NCBI GenBank assembly: GCA_947649205.1
Contig: CANSQM010000023.1
Span: 1-38,560 of the forward strand
Source of the DNA: an uncultured Enterorhabdus sp.
GTDB lineage: Bacteria > Actinomycetota > Coriobacteriia > Coriobacteriales > Eggerthellaceae
Length of the DNA stretch: 38,560 nucleotides
Reading direction: 5' to 3'
Shown here: in pieces, positions 31,431-38,560 of the stretch
Numbering within the stretch: the first letter of the stretch is position 1
Layout: every line of letters starts with the position of its first letter
The notes under the pieces: generated by a model
Told to the model about the DNA's origin: nothing
What the model saw: only the letters and a program-made list of their open reading frames with translations
The model's database searches: none
Position numbers and translations under genes: made by a program

Positions 31431-33085
31431 GACTCCTGTCGCAAGTCCACATAGCCCAGGGCAAGACTGCTCTCTGAGAATTGGAAGCCGTGGCCGTTGA
31501 GGCTTAGCAGCAGGTGGCTGGTCTCGCTCTTGGGAACGATCCACGCGAAGTGCACCTCGGCCGTCTCCCCGGGTCCCAGATTGCGAATATGGTTCGGCTG
31601 GTCGGGATTGTCGGACGGATTCGCGCCGTCCACGTCGAAGTAGTCGGTTCTTCCCATGGACAGGATGGCGATGCTCTCGGCATAGTCGGCACCCGTGACG
31701 GCCTCCTCGGGCCGCATGACAGTCCAGCCGGTGTCACTCTCCATGGCACTCAGCAGGGCGGCGTTGAAGACGAAATCGTCCAAGACGGCGCTAGAGGTGT
31801 TGGTGTATTCCACTGTCACGCTCACGAGGGATACGGGAATGGTGCGGCGTTCCAGCTCTTCGTGTAGGCTGCTCTCGCCGTCGCCCCAGCGCGTGAAGAT
31901 CACGGTGTCCGGGCCGAGAGTTCCCTCGTCTCCGACAAGCTCCATCCAGTCGTCGGGAATCAGTTCGGGACAGGCGAGCGATGAGAGGTTGTCGGCCGTA
32001 TCCACGGAGGTCACCCTGGCCGTCAGAATCGGTGGTGCATTGTCGGGAACGAGGTCCGTAAGGCCTATGGTGCCGTTGGACAGTGTCACCGTCTCGCCGA
32101 TGCGATGGAGGTTTCCCATCTGCTCGGCGGTCGCGTGCATGCCGGTTTCGGGATCGTATTCGTCGTTCGGCTCGTCCGGCCTAAGGTAGTCGCTCCAGAG
32201 CCAGAGGGTGTCGGAGGGCACGGGGCCGGCCGCTGTCAGGCTAATCCCCTCTGCTACGCGCAGCATTTCATCGCGGAAGGGCTCGCGGGCTGTAACGACC
32301 ACCATGCGGTTCTCGGCCTCGAAGGGAACGATCAGCTGCAGAAGCCCCTCGCTTTCGGCGGTGGCGCGCGTGGTGACGAGCAGCGCCTCGCGGTCGTTCA
32401 CGGTTACCGGCTCGCTTTCGGTCGCGAAGGAAAGGGGAAGGGCCTCGTTGGTGTCGCGGTAGAGCGTGTACACCGAGAGGAACTCCATGAAGTCGCTGGA
32501 GAAGAACTGGATCGACGGGGCCGCATCGAGGGAGGCCTCAGATCCGATGGCGTCTTTGGCTGAAAGACCGGCCGGCTTGTAGGCGAGGTTGGTGTAGTAG
32601 CCTTCGACGGTATCGGGGATCGCCTCCGAGGCGGTATTGTCGAGCGACACGCCGATCATGACCTGGTGGGGAGCTGACCAACGGAGGTCGATGAGTCCGA
32701 GCCGGTCGGCGCCGTAGGCGGTGCCGGCCACCGCCAGTGCGATGGTCGCGGCGATGGCGACGCCGCGCAGCCAGGGATGTCGCGGGCGCCCGCTCGGGTG
32801 AGATGGAGAGGGGGAATGCGGGGGGAATGGGCCGCGCCGGGCTGCGGCGTCCGCGGCGGTTGCGGCGCGGTGCGCGGTGGTCTCGCCCGCGGTTGCGGAG
32901 GGGCGGGGGCTGGTCGCGCCTGTGGCTGGGTCTGCGGCACAGGGGGTGACCTGTGCGCCCTCCTCGGTTGCGTCCGCCGAAGAACGGACGGCGGCGAAGG
33001 CTGCATCGAGGCTATGGTGGGCCGCAGGGCTGGCGGGGGTGCCGCGGAGAACGGCGGCGATGGAAGCGTCGAGGCTGTCTCTCAT
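31427..33085 (-). CDS. Membrane-bound anti-sigma-like protein with large ectodomain
   Basis: A 552-residue protein downstream of an ECF sigma factor gene, so probably its anti-sigma or sensor partner. The first 100 residues are cytoplasmic: a short helical start (MRDSLDASIAAVLRG), then a Pro/Ala/Thr-rich stretch. A single membrane helix (LRGVAIAATIALAVAGTAYG) lies at about 105-125. The remaining 425 residues are outside the membrane and match no family I recognise. The ATG at 33085 is favoured because GAGGAG lies seven bases upstream; a GTG at 33100 overlaps the sigma stop and is possible. The binding domain for sigma is not recognisable, so the role rests on context. Confidence 0.65.
   Translation of the reverse strand: MRDSLDASIAAVLRGTPASPAAHHSLDAAFAAVRSSADATEEGAQVTPCAADPATGATSPRPSATAGETTAHRAATAADAAARRGPFPPHSPSPSHPSGRPRHPWLRGVAIAATIALAVAGTAYGADRLGLIDLRWSAPHQVMIGVSLDNTASEAIPDTVEGYYTNLAYKPAGLSAKDAIGSEASLDAAPSIQFFSSDFMEFLSVYTLYRDTNEALPLSFATESEPVTVNDREALLVTTRATAESEGLLQLIVPFEAENRMVVVTAREPFRDEMLRVAEGISLTAAGPVPSDTLWLWSDYLRPDEPNDEYDPETGMHATAEQMGNLHRIGETVTLSNGTIGLTDLVPDNAPPILTARVTSVDTADNLSSLACPELIPDDWMELVGDEGTLGPDTVIFTRWGDGESSLHEELERRTIPVSLVSVTVEYTNTSSAVLDDFVFNAALLSAMESDTGWTVMRPEEAVTGADYAESIAILSMGRTDYFDVDGANPSDNPDQPNHIRNLGPGETAEVHFAWIVPKSETSHLLLSLNGHGFQFSESSLALGYVDLRQES
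32857..32972 (-). repeat. Three CGGTTGCG octamers in the anti-sigma-like gene
   Basis: CGGTTGCG occurs on the plus strand at 32857-32864, 32890-32897 and 32965-32972, that is CGCAACCG in the reading direction of the gene. All lie in the low-complexity stretch before the membrane helix. Confidence 0.7.
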
Positions 33086-33096
33086 GGCGGGGCTCC

Positions 33097-33771
33097 TCAC
33101 GGGGATGGTGGGGTGGAACGGACGGGGGCGGAACCGTCATGCGAGGGTGCTCGCGGCCGGGCACCGCCGGGAAGAGGTCGCCGTGGCGCGGAAGGGGCTT
33201 CCGCCGCGCCCCTTGGCTCGTTGCCGGCGAGGATCTCGGCAATGCGTTTCCGACCGCGGGAGAGGCGCTGGCGCGCGGCCGCCTCGGAGATGCCCAGCAG
33301 TCTGGCAATATCGCGCACGGAGTAGCCTTCGCCGTAGAACAGGGCGATGGCGGGGGCATTGGCGGTGCCGGCCGCAATGACGAGGTTGCGGAAGGCGTCG
33401 GCGTCCTCGAAGGCTGTGGCTGCTCCCCGGTTTCCGCAATCCTCCAAAAGGCGCTCGGGCACCTCGTCGAGGGAGGCGGCGGGACGCCGCTTGCGGGTGA
33501 TCTGGCGGCAGCAGTTGATGCAGATGCGCAGAAGCCAGGTCTTGAAGTAGCTCGGCTGCTTCAGGCTGCCCAGATGACGCCATGCGGCCACGACGGTTTC
33601 CTGGATCGCATCGGCCACATCGGCCTCGCGGCCCTCCAGGCAGCTGGCGGCCATGCGGTAGAGCGAGTCGGCGCACGGCCGCACGAGGGCCTCGAAGGCA
33701 TCGGCGTCGCCGCCCTGGGCTGCGCGCACGAGGCGGCGCAGACGCGGCATATCAGAGTGTTCGCTGGTCAC
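33097..33771 (-). CDS. ECF-type RNA polymerase sigma factor
   Basis: A 224-residue sigma factor of the extracytoplasmic function group. Region 2 is seen in VADAIQETVVAAWRHLGSL, followed by YFKTWLLRICINCCRQITRK. Region 4 is the helix-turn-helix in YSVRDIARLLGISEAAARQR, then LSRGRKRIAEIL. The last 45 residues are an extra Pro/Arg/Ser-rich tail. The start is a GTG at 33771 with AGAAAGG eight bases upstream. Its stop lies just before the ATG of the anti-sigma-like gene, and the two are likely co-transcribed. No ECF -35/-10 pair was recognised upstream, so self-regulation cannot be shown. Confidence 0.85.
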   Translation of the reverse strand: MTSEHSDMPRLRRLVRAAQGGDADAFEALVRPCADSLYRMAASCLEGREADVADAIQETVVAAWRHLGSLKQPSYFKTWLLRICINCCRQITRKRRPAASLDEVPERLLEDCGNRGAATAFEDADAFRNLVIAAGTANAPAIALFYGEGYSVRDIARLLGISEAAARQRLSRGRKRIAEILAGNEPRGAAEAPSAPRRPLPGGARPRAPSHDGSAPVRSTPPSP

Positions 33772-33865
33772 GGCGCGGCCTTTCTCTTGCAGAAGTATTG
33801 GTCGGCCCTTTAGATGCGCCGGCGATCGGAAAGGTGACGCGAGGACGGGAATTTTTCGGAAGGGG

Positions 33866-34528
33866 CTAGCTCCACTGGCCGCGGGTGGGGCAGAGGTCGC
33901 CGACGATGCAGTCGGCGCAGCGGGGGTTGCGGGCGCGGCAGAACTCGCGGCCGAAGTGCACCCACTGGTGGTTGATGAACAGCCACTGGTCGCGGGGGTA
34001 CACCTTCAGCAGAATGTCCTCCACCTTCTGGGGCGTGTCGGCCGAGGGGCCGGCCAGCTTCAGGCGGTGGGCGATGCGGAAGACGTGGGTGTCCACGGCG
34101 ATGCCCTGGGGGTCTTTGAAGGCCTCGCACATGACGCAGTTCGCGGTCTTGCGGCCCACGCCGGGCAGCTTCTGGAGGGCGTCCACGTCGGCGGGAATCT
34201 CGCCGCCGAAGTCGGCCATGACGGTTTGGGCCAGGGCCACGAGGTTCTTCGCCTTGCTGCGGAAGAACCCCAGGGAGTGGATGATCTCGGCGATGGCGGC
34301 CGGGTCGGCGGCGGCCATGGCGGCCGGCGTGGGGTAGGCGGCGAACAGCGCCGGGGTGGTCTTGTTCACGGCGGCGTCGGTGCACTGGGCCGACAGCACC
34401 ACGGCCACGGTCAGCTCGAAGGGGGTGGTGTAGTCGAGCGATGCCTTGCCGGGGCCGTAGTGGGCGAACATGCGCTCCTCGACGGCTGCCGCCCGTTCCC
34501 GCTTGCTCGCCAGAGATTCCCGTGCCAT
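33866..34528 (-). CDS. nth: Endonuclease III
   Basis: A DNA glycosylase/AP lyase for oxidised pyrimidines, 220 residues, the usual length. VLSAQCTDAAVNK is the conserved start of the fold, LPGVGRKTANCVM the helix-hairpin-helix with the catalytic Lys, and AVDTHVFRIAHRL holds the catalytic Asp. The C-terminal CRARNPRCADCIVGDLC has the C-x6-C-x2-C-x5-C spacing for a [4Fe-4S] cluster. All key residues are intact, in contrast to the MutY-like protein in this window. ATG at 34528 with AAGGAG six bases upstream. It is divergent from mfd and followed by the sigma gene on the same strand after 94 bases. Confidence 0.95.
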   Translation of the reverse strand: MARESLASKRERAAAVEERMFAHYGPGKASLDYTTPFELTVAVVLSAQCTDAAVNKTTPALFAAYPTPAAMAAADPAAIAEIIHSLGFFRSKAKNLVALAQTVMADFGGEIPADVDALQKLPGVGRKTANCVMCEAFKDPQGIAVDTHVFRIAHRLKLAGPSADTPQKVEDILLKVYPRDQWLFINHQWVHFGREFCRARNPRCADCIVGDLCPTRGQWS

Positions 34529-34566
34529 GGCCGCTCCTTATCGCTGCTTACCGCATCGTTACCGTT

Positions 34567-34608
34567 GGGGATTCCCCGCGGATTCCCGTTTCCGTTATGA
34601 AGTACACT
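34567..34608 (+). promoter_or_regulatory. Possible mfd promoter region with repeats
   Basis: GGGGATTCCCC (34567-34577) is a near-perfect palindrome. GGATTCCC occurs twice, at 34569 and 34580, one helix turn apart. TACACT (34603-34608) may be a -10 element, about 114 bases before the mfd start. No clear -35. The region also lies upstream of nth on the other strand, so either gene could be controlled. Confidence 0.3.
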
Positions 34609-34721
34609 GTAGCAAACCGCGGCCGCCTTGTTGGGCGGCTTTTCGGGTTTCCACGAACGACCGCTCCTGCGGCCCCGCGCTTTCCCGGCGACGGGCCCGC
34701 AACCGACGAAAAGAGACCGCT

Positions 34722-37700
34722 GTGCTCATTGACGCGCTTGCCTTCACCTTGGAGAAATCGGGCTGCCTGGAGGCTTTCTGGGGAAAGCTGGACCATGGTG
34801 CCGACGCCACGCTGGGCGTGGCCGCCTCGGCCCGGCCCTTCCTCGTGGCGGCGCGGTTCGCCCACGGGCCCCAGGCCACGCTCGTGGTGGTGGCCGGGGA
34901 AGACGCCGCCGTGGCCTTCGCCCGCCAGGTGGCGGCCTACGTGGGGGAGGAGCGGGTACTGCGCTTCCCCGAACGGCCCGATGCGCCCTTCGCGCCGAAG
35001 AGGCCCGACGCCCGGGTGGTCGCCCGGCGCATGGAGGCCGCCTGGGCCCTGCAATCGGGCCGCGAGGTCATCGTGGTGGCGAGCGCCCGGGCGCTCCTGC
35101 GCCTGCTGCCGCCCGTGGCCGAGATGGCGGCCCGACCGCTGGCCCTGCGCGCCGGCACGGAATTGGATACCATGGGCGTTCCCGGCGTGACTGAATTGGA
35201 CGACCTGCCCCGCGCCCTGGCGGCGGCCGGCTACGTGGATACGGGCGAGCTGGACGGCCCGGGCACCTTCGCCCATCGCGGGGGCACCCTGGACGTGTTC
35301 CCCGGCAACCTCGATTTCCCCGTGAGACTGGACTTCTTCGGCGACGAGCTGGACGAGATCCGCCGTATCGTGCCGGCCACGGGCCAGACCATCGCCTCGC
35401 TGCCCGCTGTGGACATCTATCCCGTGTCTGAGTTTCCCACGTCGCCCCGGGCCCTGGCCGCGGCCCGCCGGGCCCTGGAGAAGCCGGCGCTCACGAACCC
35501 GGCCCTGCGCGAGGTGCTGGAGAAGTTGGAGGGCGGCCTCGTGTTCGAGGGATCCGATGTGATTCTGCCCTATCTGTACAAGGAGCCGGTGACCCTGGGG
35601 GCCTATGCCGGGGCGGGCACTATGACGGCCCTCATTGAGCCGCGCTCGCTCTTCGACGACGCCTCCCACGGCGCCGATGACCTGGCCGAGCGGGCCCGGG
35701 GCACCAACATCGCCCTTTCCGGTTTGTACGCGGCACCGGCGGAGATGGACTTCGGCGGTGCGGTGCGGGCCACCTACGTGTCCATCATGCGCGTGGGCGG
35801 CGAGCTGGACGACGAGCTGCCCGTGAAGCGCGTGGACGTGGCCGGGGTGCCCGACAAGATCTTCGGGAAGATGAAGAGCCTCACCACCGACCGCTACACC
35901 GTGGTGTTCAGCTCGCCGAACTACCGCGCCCGCGAGGCCATGCGCCACGCTTTCGTGGACCATGGCATTCCCATCCAAGTCGTGCAGCCGGAAAATCTCG
36001 ATTCCGTCGTTGCTGACGCAACGACGGACGGGTCGACGCTGCGGGGTTCTGATGCATCTGATAAACACCCTTGTGCAGGACGCGGCGTTGGCCAAAGCCA
36101 ACTTGGTCCTGCGGCGGGCGTTTCTCAGATACCTCAGAACCCCTCGCTGACGTCGCCTGACCAGCGGCCCGATGAAAGCGATTATGAGGAAAAGGCGGCC
36201 AAGCGCCGGCTGCGCCGGGGGGTGGTGAACATCGTGGACAACGACATTCCCCTCGGCATGATCATTCCCAAGGCGCATTTGGCCCTCGTGAGCGCCGCGG
36301 ACACCCAGGGGTCGCGGGCCGCGAGCCGGGCGGCGCGGGTGTCGGTGGACGTCACCGAGGTCACCTTCCCCTTCAAGCCGGGCGACTACGTGGTGCACGC
36401 CGCCCATGGCATCGCGTTCTTCCGCGACCTGGTGCGTCGCGAGGTGGACGGCACCGAGCGCGACTACCTGCAACTGGAATACGCCGAGGGCGACAAGCTG
36501 TTCGTGCCCGTGGAGCAGCTGGACCGCGTGACGCGCTACGTGGGGCCGGAAGGGGCGAGCCCGCGGCTCACGCGCCTGAACACGAGCGACTGGTCCCGGG
36601 CACTCGCGAAGGCACGCAAGGCCACCAAGAAGCTCGCCTTCGATCTGGTAGACGTGTACGCCCGCCGCGCCGCCACCCAGGGCTTCCGCTTCAGCCCCGA
36701 TACCCCCTGGCAGCGCGAGATGGAGGAGGCCTTCCCCTATCAGGAGACGCGCGACCAGCTGGCCGCCATCGCCGACGTGAAGGCCGACATGGAATCGGCC
36801 CGGCCCATGGACCGCCTCATCTGCGGAGACGTGGGCTTCGGCAAGACCGAGGTGGCGCTGCGCGCCGCATTCAAGGCCACCCAGGACGCCAAGCAGGTGA
36901 TGGTGCTGTGCCCCACCACCATTCTGGCTCAGCAGCACTACACCTCCTTCAAGGACCGCTTCGACCCCTTCGGCGTGAAGGTGGAGGTGCTCTCGCGCTT
37001 CCGTAGCGCCGAGCAGCAGGCGGCCGCCCTGGAGGGCTTCGCCTCCGGCGACGTGCAGGTGCTCGTGGGCACCCACCGGCTGCTCTCCCGCGACGTGAAC
37101 CCCCACGACCTGGGCCTGGTGATCATCGACGAGGAGCAGCGCTTCGGCGTGCAGCATAAGGAGCAGATGAAGAACTTGCGCGAGTCCATCGACGTGCTCA
37201 CGCTGTCGGCCACGCCCATTCCCCGCACCATGCAGATGTCGCTGTCGGGGGTGCGCGACATGTCGCTCATCCTGACGCCGCCCGACGAGCGGCGCCCCGT
37301 GGAGGTGCACGTGGGGGAGTGGGATCCCGATGTGGTGTCGGCCGCCATCCGCTACGAGCTGGCCCGGGGCGGCCAGGTGTACTACGTGAGCAATCGCGTG
37401 CGCTCCATCGACGAGGCCGTGGACCGGGTGCACGCCGCCGCCGGCGAGGCGCGGGTGGGGGTGGCCCACGGGCAGATGACCAAGGAGGAGCTGGAGCGCG
37501 TGATGGAAGAGTTCGCGGCCGGCGAGCTGGACGTGCTCGTGGCCACCACCATCATCGAGAGCGGCATCGACAACCCGCACACCAACACGCTCATCATCGA
37601 GGACGCCCAGCGGCTCGGCCTCGCCCAGATGTACCAGCTGAAGGGCCGCGTGGGCCGCTCGTCGGCCCAGGCCTACGCCTACTTCATGTTCCCCGAGAAC

Positions 37701-38560
37701 GTTCCCTTGACTGAGGAGGCCGCCGCGCGCCTGACGGCCTTGAGCGAGCACCAGGACCTGGGCAGCGGCATGCGCATCGCCATGCGCGACCTGGAGATCC
37801 GCGGCGCCGGATCTATGCTGGGGGCCGAGCAGTCGGGCAACATGTCGGCCGTGGGCTTCGATCTGTTCGCTCAGATGCTCTCCCAGGCCGTGAACGACAC
37901 GCGGGAACGCGGCGAGGCCTCAGGCGAGCTGCCGCCGGCCCTGTCGGACATCACGGTGAACATCCCGGGCCACGCCTACCTGCCCGAGGAGTACATTCCC
38001 GATGCCGACGCGCGGGTGCTGTGGTACCGCAAGCTGGCCGCGGCGGCCACGGTGGATGCGGTGGCGGCCCTGCGGGAGGAGATGGAGGCGAAGGCCCCCG
38101 AGATGCCCCCGGCCGCGGCGAACCTGTTCGAGCGGGCGCGGCTGAAGGCCTTCGCCAACGAGCGCGGCATCAAGCTGATCTCGGTGGTGGCCGGGCGTTT
38201 GGTGGTGGAGCCCATCGACATTCCCGCCGACAAGATGAAGGGGTTGCGCCGCGCCGCGGCCCGCTACAACCCCGACAAGCGCAAACTCGCCCTGCCCCTG
38301 CGCTACTTCGGCCTGGAAGAGCAGGACAACCTCATGGGTCCCATTGCGGGCTTTCTGGCGGACGTGACCGGCGACGAGAGCGCCGAGGAGCCGCTGGACG
38401 AACGGGCCGCCGAGAAGGCGGACGGGAGTGCGGTGGGAGCTGCGGCGCCGGCCGAGGGGGCTGCGGGACGGCCCGGCACGACGAAGGCGGCGAATGCGGG
38501 ACGGTCGGGCACGGCGGGAGCGACGGCTGCGGAGCGGTCGCGGGGCGCGGGCTCCGCGAC
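34722..38560 (+). CDS. mfd: Transcription-repair coupling factor Mfd (3' end outside window)
   Basis: Removes stalled RNA polymerase at DNA damage and recruits UvrA. The frame is open from GTG at 34722 to the window edge, 1279 codons, already longer than the usual 1150 or so. The N-terminal UvrB-like part includes FAHRGGTLDVFPGNLDFPVR and FFGDELDEIRRI. The polymerase-binding domain begins PGDYVVHAAHGIAFF. The motor has Walker A CGDVGFGKTEVALRAAF, the DEEQ box IIDEEQRFGVQHKEQM, and SATPIPRTMQMSLSG. The TRG-type region QLKGRVGRSSAQAYAYF is present. Residues about 427-486 are an extra loop encoded by a palindromic insertion with atypical codons. The C-terminal tail after about 1225 is low-complexity Ala/Gly/Arg with repeated GC-rich units. 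The ribosome site is weak (AAAAGAGA). Confidence 0.93.
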   Translation, partial: MLIDALAFTLEKSGCLEAFWGKLDHGADATLGVAASARPFLVAARFAHGPQATLVVVAGEDAAVAFARQVAAYVGEERVLRFPERPDAPFAPKRPDARVVARRMEAAWALQSGREVIVVASARALLRLLPPVAEMAARPLALRAGTELDTMGVPGVTELDDLPRALAAAGYVDTGELDGPGTFAHRGGTLDVFPGNLDFPVRLDFFGDELDEIRRIVPATGQTIASLPAVDIYPVSEFPTSPRALAAARRALEKPALTNPALREVLEKLEGGLVFEGSDVILPYLYKEPVTLGAYAGAGTMTALIEPRSLFDDASHGADDLAERARGTNIALSGLYAAPAEMDFGGAVRATYVSIMRVGGELDDELPVKRVDVAGVPDKIFGKMKSLTTDRYTVVFSSPNYRAREAMRHAFVDHGIPIQVVQPENLDSVVADATTDGSTLRGSDASDKHPCAGRGVGQSQLGPAAGVSQIPQNPSLTSPDQRPDESDYEEKAAKRRLRRGVVNIVDNDIPLGMIIPKAHLALVSAADTQGSRAASRAARVSVDVTEVTFPFKPGDYVVHAAHGIAFFRDLVRREVDGTERDYLQLEYAEGDKLFVPVEQLDRVTRYVGPEGASPRLTRLNTSDWSRALAKARKATKKLAFDLVDVYARRAATQGFRFSPDTPWQREMEEAFPYQETRDQLAAIADVKADMESARPMDRLICGDVGFGKTEVALRAAFKATQDAKQVMVLCPTTILAQQHYTSFKDRFDPFGVKVEVLSRFRSAEQQAAALEGFASGDVQVLVGTHRLLSRDVNPHDLGLVIIDEEQRFGVQHKEQMKNLRESIDVLTLSATPIPRTMQMSLSGVRDMSLILTPPDERRPVEVHVGEWDPDVVSAAIRYELARGGQVYYVSNRVRSIDEAVDRVHAAAGEARVGVAHGQMTKEELERVMEEFAAGELDVLVATTIIESGIDNPHTNTLIIEDAQRLGLAQMYQLKGRVGRSSAQAYAYFMFPENVPLTEEAAARLTALSEHQDLGSGMRIAMRDLEIRGAGSMLGAEQSGNMSAVGFDLFAQMLSQAVNDTRERGEASGELPPALSDITVNIPGHAYLPEEYIPDADARVLWYRKLAAAATVDAVAALREEMEAKAPEMPPAAANLFERARLKAFANERGIKLISVVAGRLVVEPIDIPADKMKGLRRAAARYNPDKRKLALPLRYFGLEEQDNLMGPIAGFLADVTGDESAEEPLDERAAEKADGSAVGAAAPAEGAAGRPGTTKAANAGRSGTAGATAAERSRGAGSA
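36004..36027. repeat. Short perfect hairpin in mfd, next to the large palindrome
   Basis: CCGTCGTTG (36004-36012) pairs with CAACGACGG (36019-36027) around the six-base loop CTGACG. It lies 15 bases before the larger palindrome, inside the same extra segment of mfd. Confidence 0.75.
36043..36143. repeat. 101-bp imperfect palindrome inserted in frame in mfd
   Basis: Nested arms: GGGGTTCTGA (36043-36052) with TCAGAACCCC (36134-36143), perfect; ATCTGATAAACACCC (36056-36070) with GGGCGTTTCTCAGAT (36116-36130), 13 of 15; GCAGGAC (36075-36081) with GTCCTGC (36106-36112), perfect; GTTGGC (36087-36092) with GCCAAC (36097-36102), perfect, loop CAAA. The coding frame runs through it without a stop (residues 441-474). 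Confidence 0.85.

Noticed and set aside
36001..36180. Possible frameshift or broken mfd
   Set aside because: The frame was followed codon by codon through the palindrome and stays open, and all motor motifs downstream are in the same frame.
1..38560. tRNA, rRNA, CRISPR arrays, transposases or phage genes
   Set aside because: None was seen: no T-loop/CCA-type signals, no regular repeat-spacer pattern and no recognisable transposase or integrase.

Overview
The window reads as a high-GC Gram-positive genome of the class Coriobacteriia, most likely family Eggerthellaceae (the Adlercreutzia / Eggerthella / Gordonibacter neighbourhood). This is inferred from C/G-ending codons throughout, very large secreted proteins with an AWADE-type signal-peptide end and a LAQTGD sorting-type C-terminus, a Tat-exported uptake [NiFe]-hydrogenase of the kind known from that class, and single-copy mfd, nth and pheA of actinobacterial flavour. 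No species can be named from the sequence alone.

Layout. 1-10613: cell-surface locus with the last 26 codons of one surface protein, a 1816-residue beta-helix/DUF11-like adhesin, and a 1569-residue protein with a C-type-lectin-like domain, each ending in a membrane anchor. 10770-15915: azlC-azlD (branched-chain amino-acid exporter type), followed with almost no gaps by the two halves of a heterodimeric ABC exporter. 16054-21028: a HAD-IB phosphatase, an operon of a degenerate AAA+-like protein, a MutY-like glycosylase without iron-sulfur cysteines and MntP, then prephenate dehydratase. 21299-24956: small, large and cytochrome b subunits of a membrane-bound uptake hydrogenase, with a promoter, a putative operator, an SD-containing hairpin and a strong terminator. 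25270-31303: two tandem YhgE/Pip membrane proteins, a small membrane protein and a hydrogenase maturation protease, apparently one operon. 31427-33771 (minus): ECF sigma factor and a large membrane-bound anti-sigma-like partner. 33866-34528 (minus): endonuclease III. 34722 to the right edge: mfd, open at its 3' end.

How the genes fit together. The hydrogenase subunits would oxidise H2 outside the membrane and pass electrons to quinone through the cytochrome b. The large subunit keeps a C-terminal extension after its last metal-binding motif, and the protease at 30659-31303 is the natural candidate to remove it, although it lies 6 kb away behind the YhgE-type genes. The two ABC halves divide labour: the first has a degenerate ATP site and the second a canonical one. 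Three DNA-repair functions (MutY-like, Nth, Mfd) occur in the window but not in one operon.

Most unusual signals. A roughly 100-bp imperfect palindrome sits in frame inside mfd and encodes an extra loop with codon use unlike the rest of the gene. A G9 tract lies in the signal-peptide region of the lectin-like gene. The octamer CGGTTGCG/CGCAACCG is clustered inside low-complexity protein tails and linkers of several unrelated genes. A second large palindrome lies behind the hydrogenase terminator. A promoter core TKGCTATRATRGGCG recurs upstream of three unrelated genes.
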